From positions 1,671,653 to 1,735,652 of the forward strand of contig NZ_LMFY01000001.1 of the NCBI RefSeq assembly GCF_001426995.1: DNA of 64,000 bases. The letters run 5' to 3'. The notes beneath the pieces were generated by a model. The model saw nothing but the letters and a program-made list of their open reading frames with translations, had not been told where the DNA came from and did no database searches. A program made the translations under genes and the position numbers. The stretch is from Microbacterium sp. Root553 (GTDB taxonomy: Bacteria; Actinomycetota; Actinomycetes; Actinomycetales; Microbacteriaceae). Positions within the stretch are counted from its first letter, which is position 1, and every line of letters starts with the position of its first letter. Positions 18,255 through 26,828 of this stretch are shown one piece after another.

Positions 18255-18287
18255 GAAGCCCCGCTGCCGCACCGGCAGCGGGGCTTC
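18255..18287 (+). terminator. Strong hairpin terminator of the osmoprotectant operon
   Basis: A perfect 15-bp stem (18255-18269 with 18273-18287) and a 3-nt CAC loop; the left arm begins GAAGCCCCGC. It lies 51 nt after the receptor stop. No T run follows. Confidence 0.8.
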
Positions 18288-18291
18288 GCCG

Positions 18292-18297
18292 TATCAT
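18292..18297 (+). promoter_or_regulatory. -10 box of a leaderless MarR gene
   Basis: TATCAT ends 7 nt before the ATG at 18305. That spacing puts the transcript start on or next to the A of the start codon. No ribosome site precedes this ATG. Confidence 0.55.
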
Positions 18298-18304
18298 GGC
18301 GATC

Positions 18305-18838
18305 ATGAGTGCCTCTTCCGACGACCCCGCCGGACCCGACACGCCCCACCACGACGCCGCGCCCGACGGAGGCGTCGATCTCGACGACGCGGTGTCGCGT
18401 GTCGAGCACGAGCTGGGGCGGCTCTTCGCCCGCATCCGCGTGAGCTGGCGGGAGGCGGCGCAGACCGTGCATCCCGACCTCCAGCCCCTCGGATACCAGG
18501 TGCTGACCTCGATCGCGACCGGCAAGGCGACGTCGGCCGGTGCGATCATCGAACGACTGCAGACCGACAAGACCGCCGTCAGTCGCCAGGTGCGGCAGCT
18601 CGAGCAGCTCGGGCTGGTCGAGAGCGTGCGGGATCCCGACGATCGGCGAGCGCGGGTTCTCGTCGCGACCGCACTCGCTCAGGAGAAGGTCACGGCCGCG
18701 CGCTCGCGCTATGAAGCCCGACTGGCCGCGCGACTCGGCCAGTGGTCGCAGGCCGACCTCGATCGCTTCGCCGAGATGCTCTCGGAACTCGGTGGCGGGG
18801 CATCCGACGGTGCGGACGGCAAGACTCCGGCATCCTGA
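18305..18838 (+). CDS. MarR-family regulator
   Basis: 177 residues with the MarR winged helix (LQTDKTAVSRQVRQLEQLGLVESVRDPDDRRARVLVAT). The ATG at 18305 is chosen over one 9 nt upstream because a TATCAT -10 box ends 7 nt before it, fitting a leaderless transcript. An acidic N-terminal extension of about 25 residues precedes the fold. The gene for an Old Yellow Enzyme begins 28-40 nt downstream on the same strand, so it may regulate that enzyme. Target not shown by an obvious palindrome. Confidence 0.82.
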   Translation: MSASSDDPAGPDTPHHDAAPDGGVDLDDAVSRVEHELGRLFARIRVSWREAAQTVHPDLQPLGYQVLTSIATGKATSAGAIIERLQTDKTAVSRQVRQLEQLGLVESVRDPDDRRARVLVATALAQEKVTAARSRYEARLAARLGQWSQADLDRFAEMLSELGGGASDGADGKTPAS

Positions 18839-18865
18839 CCGGGAATACGCGACGAGCGACGCGAC

Positions 18866-19966
18866 TTGACCCTCACTGTGAGTCTTTACGAGCCCGCCGT
18901 CTTCGGCGCCCTTCCGCTGTCCAACCGCGTCGTCATGGCGCCACTGACCCGCACCCGTGCAGACGATGACGGCGTGCCCACCGAGACGATGGTGGAGTAC
19001 TACCGTCAGCGCGCGGGGCAGGGTCTCATCCTCACCGAGGGCACGTGGCCCGCGGCCGAGGGCAAGTCGTACCCTGGACAGCCCGGCATCGTGACGCCCG
19101 CGCAGATCGAGGGCTGGCGTCGCATCGCCGACGCCGTGCACGAAGAGGGCGGCACGATCGTGATGCAGCTCATGCACGGCGGTCGCGTCTCGCACCCGGC
19201 GATCTCCGGAGAACCCCGCGTGGTCGCGCCGAGCGCTCTCGCCGCTCCCGGTCAGACGCACACGCCCGAGGGCAAGGTCGACATGCCGGTCGCGCACGCT
19301 CTGACCCTCGACGAGATCCCCGAGGTCGTCGAGCAGTTCGTGCAGGCCGCGCGCAACGCGATCGCCGCGGGTCTCGACGGCGTCGAGGTGCACGGGGCCA
19401 ACGGCTACCTGGTGCAGGAGTTCCTCTCGCCCGTGTCGAACGTCCGTGACGACCGGTACGGCGGGTCTCCGCAGAACCGTGCGCGCTTCGCGATCGAGGT
19501 CACCACGGCCGTCGCCGAGGCCGTCGGCGGCGACCGGACGAGCATTCGCCTGTCGCCGCAGCACAACATCCAGGGCGTCCTCGAGGAGGACGACGCCGAC
19601 GCGCTCGCCACCTACCTCGCCGTGGCCGACGGGCTCCGCCCGCTGGGCCTCGCCTTCGTCGACATCCTGAACGCCGCCCCCACGGGAGAGCTCGTCCAGC
19701 GCATCCGCCGCGCGCTCGGTGCACCCCTGGTCATCAACTCGGGCTTCGGCGTCGTCACGAGCCGGGAAGAGGCCGAAGGCCTCGTCGCCGACGGATGGGC
19801 GGATGCCGTCGCCGTCGGCCGCCCCGTGATCGCCAACCCCGACCTGGTCGAGCGCTGGCGTCAGGGGGCCGACCTCAACGAGGCGCGGCCCGCGCTGTTC
19901 TACGGCCGCACCGGTGAGGGCTACACCGACTACCCCTCGCTCGAGACGGTGCGCGCCGACGCCTGA
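18866..19966 (+). CDS. Alkene reductase of the Old Yellow Enzyme family
   Basis: FMN-dependent NAD(P)H reductase of electrophilic alkenes (NemA/OYE group), 366 residues as a TIM barrel. It has LPLSNRVVMAPLTRTRADDDGVP near the N-terminus, the FMN-contact segment MQLMHGGRVSHP, the active-site strand VEVHGANGYLVQEFLSP and the C-terminal VAVGRPVIANPDLVERW. Start is uncertain between TTG at 18866 and GTG at 18878; neither has a strong ribosome site. It follows a MarR gene, a pairing often seen for reductases induced by reactive electrophiles. Confidence 0.9.
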   Translation: MTLTVSLYEPAVFGALPLSNRVVMAPLTRTRADDDGVPTETMVEYYRQRAGQGLILTEGTWPAAEGKSYPGQPGIVTPAQIEGWRRIADAVHEEGGTIVMQLMHGGRVSHPAISGEPRVVAPSALAAPGQTHTPEGKVDMPVAHALTLDEIPEVVEQFVQAARNAIAAGLDGVEVHGANGYLVQEFLSPVSNVRDDRYGGSPQNRARFAIEVTTAVAEAVGGDRTSIRLSPQHNIQGVLEEDDADALATYLAVADGLRPLGLAFVDILNAAPTGELVQRIRRALGAPLVINSGFGVVTSREEAEGLVADGWADAVAVGRPVIANPDLVERWRQGADLNEARPALFYGRTGEGYTDYPSLETVRADA

Positions 19967-20019
19967 GCGGAGAACGCCTGTCGGATCCCGAACCTGAGCG
20001 ATCCGACAGGCCGGGCGCG

Positions 20020-20025
20020 TAGCCT
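20020..20025 (+). promoter_or_regulatory. -10 box of a leaderless DUF1684 gene
   Basis: TAGCCT ends 7 nt before the ATG at 20033, and no ribosome site is present. Confidence 0.55.
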
Positions 20026-20032
20026 GAACCCC

Positions 20033-20668
20033 ATGACGCTCATGAAAGCTCGCACCGCCGCCGAGGTCGTCGACTGGCGACGCCGTGTGTTCGCCCTGTA
20101 TGACGCCGTCCGGCAGGCGGAATCGCCGGAGGAGGCGCACGAGCTCTGGCGCATCGAACGCGACGACCTCATGCTGCATCACCCGGCGACTCCGCTGCGT
20201 GCGGGCGACAGGGCCCTGTTCGAAGGGCTGCCCATCGCCTCGTACGATCCGCAGTGGCGTTTCGAGCTGCCGATCCTGCCCGCCGATCCCGGCGGATTCG
20301 ACTTCGCGACCGGAACCGACGGCGTCGTGCCGTTCGAGCGCATCGGCAGGGTGGAGATCCCCGACACCGGCTCTCTCGACATCTGGCGCCTGACGACCTA
20401 TGGCGGGGGATTGTTCATCCCGGTGCGCGACGCGCTGGCCGGACGCCCCGGCGGCACTTACGGGGGCGGCCGCTACCTGATCGACACGATCAAGGGCGCA
20501 GACCTCGGATCGGATGCCGAGCGCGGCACGATCGTCCTCGATTTCAACTTCGCCTACAACCCGTCGTGCGCCTATGATCCGGCATGGGCCTGCCCTCTGG
20601 CGCAGCCGGGCAACGTGCTGCCGGTGGCGGTTCCGGTGGGCGAGACGTACGCCGGCACCGCCGACTGA
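20033..20668 (+). CDS. DUF1684 protein
   Basis: 211 residues. The DUF1684 hallmarks are visible: W-rich acidic N-terminus (DWRRRVFALYDAVR), a central beta-rich part with WRLTTYGGGLFIPVRDA, the GGGRYLIDTIKGADLG segment, and the conserved C-terminal DFNFAYNPSCAYDPAWACPLAQPGN with Cys residues. No signal peptide, so cytoplasmic. Biochemical function of the family is not established. It stands alone, convergent with the ThrE-type gene. Confidence 0.85.
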   Translation: MTLMKARTAAEVVDWRRRVFALYDAVRQAESPEEAHELWRIERDDLMLHHPATPLRAGDRALFEGLPIASYDPQWRFELPILPADPGGFDFATGTDGVVPFERIGRVEIPDTGSLDIWRLTTYGGGLFIPVRDALAGRPGGTYGGGRYLIDTIKGADLGSDAERGTIVLDFNFAYNPSCAYDPAWACPLAQPGNVLPVAVPVGETYAGTAD

Positions 20669-20677
20669 CCGCCCGGG

Positions 20678-22078
20678 TCAGCGCCGGACGCGCGCCCGCG
20701 TCTTCGCGACGCTGCTGAGCGTGGCTCGGACCGGCGTGCCCAGGTAGAGGCCGAGCGAGGCGCCGGAGGCGAGCCCGATCCCGATCACGGCGGCGCCGAT
20801 CAGCGATCCGCCGGTACCGACCACGCCGCTCTGCGTCCCCACGGCGTGCACCATCTCGAGCAGCCCCTGGAACACCGCGACACCGGGCACCAGGGGGACG
20901 ATGGCGGCGGTCGTGACGGCGACCGACGGCACATGCAGGTTGCGGGCGATGAGCATGCCGATGAAGCTCGAGGCCAGCGCGCCGATCGCGCTCGCCGCGG
21001 CCGGATGCAGGTTGAGACCGGTCATCGCCGTGTAGCCGGCGATGGTGACGGCGCTCAGAAGCGCGCTGACGAGGATGATCCTGAGGCCGGCGCCGTTGAA
21101 GACCGCGACGGCGATCGCCACGATGATCGCGCCCGCGAACTGGTTCACCAGCGGCCCGAAGGGGGCGGGATCATCGGGGAGTCCCATGGTGAAGCCGAAC
21201 ACCTTGCCGAGCTCGAGTCCGACGAGGATGCCGATCACCACGCCGAGCGTCTGCATCGTGAGATCGAGGATGCGTCCGCCTGCGGTCAGCGCGAAGCCGT
21301 CGATCGCGTCCTGCGCGGCGCCGACCACGGTGAGCCCGGCGAGCATGAGCACGATTCCGGACGCCACGATGATCGAGGGGCGGATGCCGACGAACGGCTC
21401 GATCCCGGCCGCGCCGAGCGCCGACACCGCCACGGCGACGATCGTGGTCACGAATCCACCGGCGATCTGGCTGAAGAAGAGGGGGACCCTGATGCGGGCG
21501 AGGCCGGCCTGGGTCAGTGCGGCGCAGAGAGCGGCCACGAAGGTGAGCCCGACGACGATCGGCGATGCTCCCAGCATGATGCTGACGCCGACGGCCAGCA
21601 GCGCCCTGGCCACGATCACCACCGGCTGCTGGTAGCGGAAGGGGAGCCGGCGCAGCGCCTTGAAGGCGATGCGAGCGGATTCGAGGTCGAGCCCGTCGTC
21701 GATGTCGGCGACGAGTGCCTGCACCCGCTGCAGCTTCGCATGATCGGGGGCGGCGACGCGCACGACGCGGACGAGGGTCTCGGGCCAGACCTCGCCGCTC
21801 AGGTGGAACGAGACGGTGATCGAGTTGTAGGTGACGTCGACCTGCACGTCGCGCATGCCGTACGCCGCGCAGATGCGGGTGATGGCGAGGGTCACCTCGT
21901 GCGCCGACGCGCCCACTCCGAACATCGATTCGCCGATGCGGGTGGCGAGATCGAGGACCCGCGGCACCGTGCGCTCGTCGATGACGGGCATGGCCTCGGT
22001 GAGGGCCACGGCCGACGGATCGGTGTGCAGGACTCTGCGCACGGAGGCGAGCAGTCGCCGTGGGGGATTCTGGGCCAT
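20678..22078 (-). CDS. Threonine/serine exporter of the ThrE family
   Basis: 466 residues, two-part ThrE architecture. A hydrophilic N-terminal domain (GESMFGVGASAHEVTLAITRICAAYGMRDVQVDVTYNSITV, DUF1212) is followed by about ten membrane helices. The N-terminal part carries the presumed catalytic-like element of the family. By homology to Corynebacterium ThrE it should export threonine and serine. A GAGG ribosome site is close to the ATG. Single gene. Confidence 0.9.
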   Translation of the reverse strand: MAQNPPRRLLASVRRVLHTDPSAVALTEAMPVIDERTVPRVLDLATRIGESMFGVGASAHEVTLAITRICAAYGMRDVQVDVTYNSITVSFHLSGEVWPETLVRVVRVAAPDHAKLQRVQALVADIDDGLDLESARIAFKALRRLPFRYQQPVVIVARALLAVGVSIMLGASPIVVGLTFVAALCAALTQAGLARIRVPLFFSQIAGGFVTTIVAVAVSALGAAGIEPFVGIRPSIIVASGIVLMLAGLTVVGAAQDAIDGFALTAGGRILDLTMQTLGVVIGILVGLELGKVFGFTMGLPDDPAPFGPLVNQFAGAIIVAIAVAVFNGAGLRIILVSALLSAVTIAGYTAMTGLNLHPAAASAIGALASSFIGMLIARNLHVPSVAVTTAAIVPLVPGVAVFQGLLEMVHAVGTQSGVVGTGGSLIGAAVIGIGLASGASLGLYLGTPVRATLSSVAKTRARVRR

Positions 22079-22151
22079 AGCCTCATTCTCCCGCCTCGGA
22101 GACGCGTGTTCCGGCGACCCGCAGGACTGCGAGCGGATCGTCGGGACGACG

Positions 22152-22496
22152 TCAGGCGAAGGCCGGGGTCGGTGCCTTCTGGACCGGCGCGGAGGCGGGC
22201 TCCGAAGGCTCCGGGACCAGGTAGAGGCCGCTGGGGGCGTTCGCGGTGAACGCGAGAGCCTCGATCCAGTTGCGGTTGATCGAGGGCTGCCTGCTGCCGC
22301 TGTACTTGAACACGAGCGAGCTGCCGGCGTGCACCCATACGGTCGTGCGTCCGCCGCCCACGCTCATGTCCTCGCGCCAGGTGAACGAGAACGGCTCACC
22401 GCGACGCAGCTTGGTGGTGATGACCAGCTGCAGGTGCGTCAGCGCCCGGTCCTCGATCTCCGCCTTGACGCTTCCTTCATAGACGAGCTTGCCCAT
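22152..22496 (-). CDS. Small ATP-dependent-ligase-like protein (DUF7882 type)
   Basis: 114 residues. Proteins like this are common in Microbacteriaceae and are often labelled DNA ligase, but it is far too short and lacks the KXDG active-site lysine, so ligase activity is unlikely. The fold appears all-beta (KLVYEGSVKAEIEDRALTHLQLVITTKLRRGE) with TTVWVHAGSSLVFKYSGSRQPSINRNWIEAL in the middle and an Ala/Pro-rich tail. AGGAG lies about 6 nt before the ATG at 22496; a longer frame upstream lacks a ribosome site. Confidence 0.78.
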   Translation of the reverse strand: MGKLVYEGSVKAEIEDRALTHLQLVITTKLRRGEPFSFTWREDMSVGGGRTTVWVHAGSSLVFKYSGSRQPSINRNWIEALAFTANAPSGLYLVPEPSEPASAPVQKAPTPAFA

Positions 22497-22726
22497 CGTG
22501 ATCTCCTCAGTTCGCCACGGAACCCGTGCCACGCGGTGCAATCAGGATGATCACTGGCGGTATTCCAGCTTCCCACAGATACCCACCCCTCGGGCTGCGA
22601 TCTCTCTCAGGATCAGTGCGCATGGCGTGACGTCGGCACCCGGGTCGAGCGTCTGTCAACCCTCTGTGCCGATCCGCCGGCGGGTGTGGAGTCTGGAAGA
22701 CCGGTGAACGACGAGGAGGACGCACG

Positions 22727-23911
22727 ATGAAGGCACTCACCTGGCAGGGCACCCGCTCCGTGGCGGTCGAGGAGGTGCCGGATCCCGTGATCGAGCATCC
22801 GACGGATGCGATCGTGCGGATCACCTCCTCGGCGATCTGCGGCTCGGATCTGCACCTGTACGAACTCCTCGGGCCGTTCCTCGACCGGGGCGACATCCTC
22901 GGTCACGAGCCCATGGGCGTCGTGGTGGAGGTCGGCGGCGCGGTGAAGGACCTGGCCGTCGGAGACCGTGTCGTGGTGCCGTTCACCATCTCCTGCGGGC
23001 ACTGCTTCTTCTGCCTGCGCGGCCTGCAGTCGCAGTGCGAGACGACCCAGGTCACGGAGTACGGCAGCGGAGCCTCGCTCTTCGGTTACACCAAGCTCTA
23101 CGGGCAGGTGCCCGGTGGACAGGCGGAGTACCTGCGCGTGCCGCTCGCGGACTACAACCACATCAAGGTCGCTTCTGACCTCCCCGATGAGCGCTACCTG
23201 TTCCTCAGCGACATCCTGCCGACGGCGTGGCAGGGCGTGGAGTACGCGGAGGTCCCCGAGGGCGGCACTCTCGCCGTGATGGGTCTGGGCCCGGTCGGCC
23301 AGTTCGTGGCGCGGATCGGCACGCACCGCGGATACCGTGTGCTCGCCGTCGACCCGGTCGCCGAGCGGCGCGAGATGGCCGCACGACACGGCGCCGAGGT
23401 CTTCGACCTCACCGACGACATCGTCGAGGAGCTGAGGGACCTCACGGGCGGGCGAGGTGCGGATGCCGCCGTCGACGCCGTCGGCATGGAGGCTCACGGA
23501 AACCCTGGCGTCTCGCTCGTGCAGAAGGCGGTGGGCCTGCTCCCCGATGCGGCGGCCCGGCAGGTCTTCGACAAGGCGGGCATCGATCGCCTCGCCGCGC
23601 TGTATTCGTCGATCGACGTCGTACGACGCGGAGGGACGGTGTCTCTGAGCGGCGTGTATGCGGGAGATGCCGACATCCTGCCGATGAAGACCATGTTCGA
23701 CAAGCAGATCAGCCTGCGCATGGGGCAGTGCAACGTGAAGCGCTGGATCGACGACCTGATGCCCCTGGTCGAGGACCTCGCGGATCCGCTGGGCGTGATG
23801 GACCTCACCACCCACACCGCGCCGCTCGAGGACGCACCGAAGCTGTACGAGACCTTCCAGCGCAAGGAGGACGGCTGCATCAAGGTGGTGCTGCAGCCCT
23901 CCACGGTGTGA
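22727..23911 (+). CDS. Zinc-dependent alcohol dehydrogenase (MDR superfamily, formaldehyde-dehydrogenase-like)
   Basis: NAD(P)-dependent medium-chain dehydrogenase, 394 residues. Catalytic zinc ligands are visible as Cys38 (ICGSDLH) and His60-Glu61 (GHEPMG). The structural zinc lobe has Cys90, Cys93, Cys96 and Cys104. The Rossmann motif is GLGPVGQF. The long insert near residues 240-290 resembles the glutathione-independent formaldehyde dehydrogenase branch. GAGGAGGACG precedes the ATG. The upstream 230 nt hold no other gene. Substrate is not certain. Confidence 0.9.
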   Translation: MKALTWQGTRSVAVEEVPDPVIEHPTDAIVRITSSAICGSDLHLYELLGPFLDRGDILGHEPMGVVVEVGGAVKDLAVGDRVVVPFTISCGHCFFCLRGLQSQCETTQVTEYGSGASLFGYTKLYGQVPGGQAEYLRVPLADYNHIKVASDLPDERYLFLSDILPTAWQGVEYAEVPEGGTLAVMGLGPVGQFVARIGTHRGYRVLAVDPVAERREMAARHGAEVFDLTDDIVEELRDLTGGRGADAAVDAVGMEAHGNPGVSLVQKAVGLLPDAAARQVFDKAGIDRLAALYSSIDVVRRGGTVSLSGVYAGDADILPMKTMFDKQISLRMGQCNVKRWIDDLMPLVEDLADPLGVMDLTTHTAPLEDAPKLYETFQRKEDGCIKVVLQPSTV

Positions 23912-23914
23912 CGG

Positions 23915-23945
23915 TCAGGCGGCCCCGTACGACGGGGCCGCCTGA
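23915..23945. terminator. Bidirectional hairpin terminator
   Basis: A 14-bp perfect stem (23915-23928 with 23932-23945) with a 3-nt loop, between the convergent dehydrogenase and CPBP genes. It includes the CPBP stop codon and last codons. Confidence 0.75.
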
Positions 23946-24733
23946 TCCCGTCCCACCCGCCCGCGGACGAAGAACAGTGCGATGAGCCCGACCACGATCA
24001 CCGCGGGATTCCCGACGCCCGCGAGCGAGCTCAGGGCTCCTTCCACCGGGTAGGCGGTGTGCAGGAAGATGCTGGGGTCCGTGCTCGCGTGCAGCAGGAT
24101 CGGCGCGATGATCGTTCCCGTCACCCGCATCGCGAGGTACATGCAGACACCGAAGGCGAACGTGTAGACGAGCTGGAACAGTGTCGCGGGCAGCGACTGG
24201 CCCGTGAGGAGGTTGCCGGCGTGCAGCGCCGCGAACAGCGCCGACGAGATCGCCGCCACGACGATCTCGCGCTGCCCGGCCCGGCGGAGCAGCGTGACCA
24301 CGAGTCCCCGGGTGAGCACCTCCTCGGCGAAGCCGATGAAGAGTCCCGTGAGCAGCCAGGTCGCGACGACCTGCGTCCCCGCGGCGCCGTAGTCGAACGA
24401 GAGCAGATGCAGCACGTTGAACAGGAGCACCACGGCGACAGCGATCCACATCCAGCCGCGCCCGCGGATCGGCTGCGGACGGAAGAGCTGATGCAGCCAG
24501 CCGACCGACGCGGCGAAGCCGATCAGGAGCAGGCATCCGATCAGGATCGGCGCGGCGTAGAAGACGAGGATGCCCGCTGCGCTGCCCGGATCGTCGATCT
24601 GCGTGGCGAGCGGTGTCAGCAGCAGCGAGAGGCCGTTGTAGAGGACGAAGTACACGACGACCAGCACCACGGCACGCCACCAGCCACCGCGGTCCCAGAA
24701 GCGGGTCCAGCCCGACCGTGTCGCCTCGCTCAT
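23915..24733 (-). CDS. CPBP-family intramembrane metalloprotease
   Basis: 272 residues, about eight helices. The Abi/CPBP motifs are visible: EEVLTRG (Glu137-Glu138...Arg142), ALHAGN, and LLHASTD near the C-terminus; these supply the presumed zinc ligands and catalytic glutamate of Rce1-like proteases. The ATG at 24733 is chosen for the GGGAGA ribosome site and the short N-terminal tail before helix 1. Role could be protein maturation or peptide self-immunity; nothing adjacent suggests a bacteriocin. Confidence 0.85.
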   Translation of the reverse strand: MSEATRSGWTRFWDRGGWWRAVVLVVVYFVLYNGLSLLLTPLATQIDDPGSAAGILVFYAAPILIGCLLLIGFAASVGWLHQLFRPQPIRGRGWMWIAVAVVLLFNVLHLLSFDYGAAGTQVVATWLLTGLFIGFAEEVLTRGLVVTLLRRAGQREIVVAAISSALFAALHAGNLLTGQSLPATLFQLVYTFAFGVCMYLAMRVTGTIIAPILLHASTDPSIFLHTAYPVEGALSSLAGVGNPAVIVVGLIALFFVRGRVGRDQAAPSYGAA

Positions 24734-24831
24734 GGATCTCCCGTCGCATCCGCGACGGTCGCGGCCCCTTCGCACGAATATATGGGTTGGTTCCCTCCGC
24801 GCGGCAGATGCGGATGCCGGTACGGATCACG

Positions 24832-24868
24832 CGGTGCGGGGCAGGCGGCGTGGGGCAGGCGGTGCGGG
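24832..24868. repeat. Short direct repeat, about three copies of a 13-14 nt unit
   Basis: GTGCGGGGCAGGCG, GCGTGGGGCAGGCG and GTGCGGGTCAGGCG follow one another just downstream of the SRPBCC stop codon. Probably slipped-strand expansion in non-coding DNA; no function evident. Confidence 0.5.
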
Positions 24869-25306
24869 TCAGGCGGCGAGACCTTCGGCGAGGTACGCCA
24901 GCCGGTGCAGCGTCTCGGAGTTCCGCCAGCGCAGCAGGGGCGTCGTGAGCACGCCCGGCAGCAGCGTGGCCGGTCCGCTCACGGGCTCCTCGTCGATGCG
25001 CACCATCGTTCCGTCGCCGTACGAGCGCACGCGCAGGGTGACGCGTGCTTCGCCGATCGGCCAGCCCTTGGCCCGCATCACCATGCGGTGCGGCGGATCC
25101 CATTCCTCGACCACGGTCGTGTCGTCGAGGAGCGCCGGCCAGACCCCCACCGAGTGGTGGAGTTCGGCGCCCGGCCGGGGCCAGGTCTCGTCGACGTCGC
25201 GCATCCTCGATGCGCCGACGACCCAGGCGGGGTAGAGCCAGCCGTTCCCCAGAACCCGGAACACGTCCTCCGGGATGCAGCTCATCGTGCGTACGTTCTT
25301 CGCCAT
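24869..25306 (-). CDS. SRPBCC-family (polyketide cyclase/START-like) protein
   Basis: 145 residues, a single helix-grip domain. It begins VRTMSCIPEDVFRVLGNGWLYPAWVVGASRMRDVDETWPRPGAELHHS, the usual start of lipid- or small-ligand-binding SRPBCC proteins in actinobacteria, and ends with a long C-terminal helix. AGGAG lies before the ATG. Cytoplasmic; ligand unknown. Confidence 0.85.
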   Translation of the reverse strand: MAKNVRTMSCIPEDVFRVLGNGWLYPAWVVGASRMRDVDETWPRPGAELHHSVGVWPALLDDTTVVEEWDPPHRMVMRAKGWPIGEARVTLRVRSYGDGTMVRIDEEPVSGPATLLPGVLTTPLLRWRNSETLHRLAYLAEGLAA

Positions 25307-25532
25307 GTCGACTCCTGTTCTCGGTCACGCGGTCGCGGGTTCTCAGTCACGCGGACGCGGTCCGTCTGCGGCGATCCTCCCTGTATCGTGCGGGCCGGTC
25401 ACGCCCTTGACCGAGGGGGTTGACGGCCGTGCTGCGTGATGCCCCGAGGGAACGGGCGCCCTGCGATGCGTGCCCGTTCCCTCGGTGGGCCTCCGCCACA
25501 GGCCGGGCGCGTGACCGGCTACGGTAGGGCAC
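25307..25532. other. Intergenic region with a strong orphan hairpin
   Basis: Region between two divergent genes. It contains an inverted repeat with 14-bp perfect arms (25444-25457 and 25472-25485, arm beginning CCGAGGGAACGG) and a 14-nt loop, plus two -35-like boxes TTGACC (25407-25412) and TTGACG (25420-25425). A terminator-like structure upstream of both genes is unexpected. No open frame of interest is seen here. Confidence 0.5.
25520..25525 (+). promoter_or_regulatory. -10 box of a leaderless membrane-protein gene
   Basis: TACGGT ends 7 nt before the ATG at 25533; no ribosome site is present. Confidence 0.55.
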
Positions 25533-26828
25533 ATGTCGCAGGCCTTCCGGATCTTCGCGCGCATCGTCGCCGGGCACTGGCCCGCGCTCATGGCGTGGTA
25601 CCTCGGGGGAGAGGCTCTGCACCGGGTGCTCATCGAGCTCGCGGGTTTCGTCGGCGGCCACACCACACTCGGCGGTCTGCTGCTGCTGCCGCTCGCGGTC
25701 GCCGCTCGACTCGTCTCGTACGTCGCGATGTACCTGACTGTGCGGCCGTCGCTGCCGCACAGCCGCAGAGAGGACGCCGGAGGCATCCGCGAGTTCGCCT
25801 CCGCCACGTTGGCCGCGATCCTGCCCTTCTTCGCGTTCTACACGGCGTGGGGGCTGCTCGACGCAGACCAGATCGAGTTCTTCCAGATCGCGAGTTCGAT
25901 CGCGCTCGCGGATTCCGGATACGACCTCGCTCAGGTCGGCGACCGAGGCGGCCTGATCGCGGTCGGCATCCTTCCGGTCGCCGTGCTGCTCATCGCCCTC
26001 CTCACGCGCGTGCTCTTCACCCGCTACGCCGCACGATTGCCGCGCTGGACCATCGTCCTCGCCACCTATGCCGAGGTGCTGTGGACGTTCATGCTGTTCA
26101 CACTCGTCGCCCGCTGGTGGACGAGTGTTCTCGGCTGGTTCTCCCAGCGCGAGGCGGTCGGCTGGCTGCAGGGCGTCGGCGACTGGTTCGCCGTCAACCT
26201 CGCCCCGGTCGCGATCGTGTGGGAGGGGGCGACCTGGGTCGTCGGCATCCTGGTCGCGGCCCTCATCGTCCCTGCGGCCTGGCTGACGGTCGCAGGCGTG
26301 ATCTTCGGCACCACCTTCGACTCCACCCCCTCTCTCGGGCGCTGGGGGGGAGCGGCGGCGCGAGGCGCGGCGCGGGGGGCAGCGATGAGCGTCGCGCGCA
26401 CCCTGGTGATGCGACTGGAAGGGCTGTGGGCCGCCGTCGCGGTGATCTGGCGGGGAGGACCGCTGCTCTACGGCGCCTATGCCCTCTCCTACGCGGCCTG
26501 GGCGCTCGCCGAGCAGGCGGGGACCCGCGGCGTGCTGCAGGTGATCGGCGGTCACGAGGCATCGTTCTGGGCCGGACTCTTCCCCCTGGTCACTGTGGCG
26601 GTCGCTGCCGTGACCGAGCCGCTCAGGGTCGCGATCGTCGCGACGGCGTACGACGGGGTGATCGGGCGACCTCAGTCAGAACTCGACACCAGGCCCTCAG
26701 GGATCGATGTCGAAACGGGCCAGATCGTCGTCGCTGCCCTCGATGTCGAGCCGGAACGGTCCGTCGGCGTCGTCGGGAAGCAGGAAGACGAGCAGGATGC
26801 GGTACGCATCCGTCTCGACGGTGCATGA
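25533..26828 (+). CDS. Uncharacterised multi-helix membrane protein
   Basis: 431 residues, about nine to ten hydrophobic segments, with no family I can name. The segments run through residues 15-395 and include LLLLPLAVAARLVSYVAMYL and a re-entrant-like GAAARGAARGAAMSVARTLVMRLEG linker. The last ~45 residues are hydrophilic and are encoded antisense to the 3' end of the next gene, so the extreme C-terminus may not belong to the conserved protein. Leaderless start. Its neighbours encode unknown membrane-anchored proteins, but they are on the other strand. Confidence 0.75.
   Translation: MSQAFRIFARIVAGHWPALMAWYLGGEALHRVLIELAGFVGGHTTLGGLLLLPLAVAARLVSYVAMYLTVRPSLPHSRREDAGGIREFASATLAAILPFFAFYTAWGLLDADQIEFFQIASSIALADSGYDLAQVGDRGGLIAVGILPVAVLLIALLTRVLFTRYAARLPRWTIVLATYAEVLWTFMLFTLVARWWTSVLGWFSQREAVGWLQGVGDWFAVNLAPVAIVWEGATWVVGILVAALIVPAAWLTVAGVIFGTTFDSTPSLGRWGGAAARGAARGAAMSVARTLVMRLEGLWAAVAVIWRGGPLLYGAYALSYAAWALAEQAGTRGVLQVIGGHEASFWAGLFPLVTVAVAAVTEPLRVAIVATAYDGVIGRPQSELDTRPSGIDVETGQIVVAALDVEPERSVGVVGKQEDEQDAVRIRLDGA

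Noticed and set aside
22152-22496. ATP-dependent DNA ligase
   Set aside because: Protein has 114 residues and no KXDG lysine motif; ligase naming in databases for such proteins is not supported by the sequence.
23915-24733. CPBP protease as part of a bacteriocin immunity system
   Set aside because: No precursor peptide, modification enzyme or dedicated exporter nearby.
24832-24868. Regulatory or mobile-element repeat
   Set aside because: Only three imperfect short units directly after a stop codon; best explained by local slippage.
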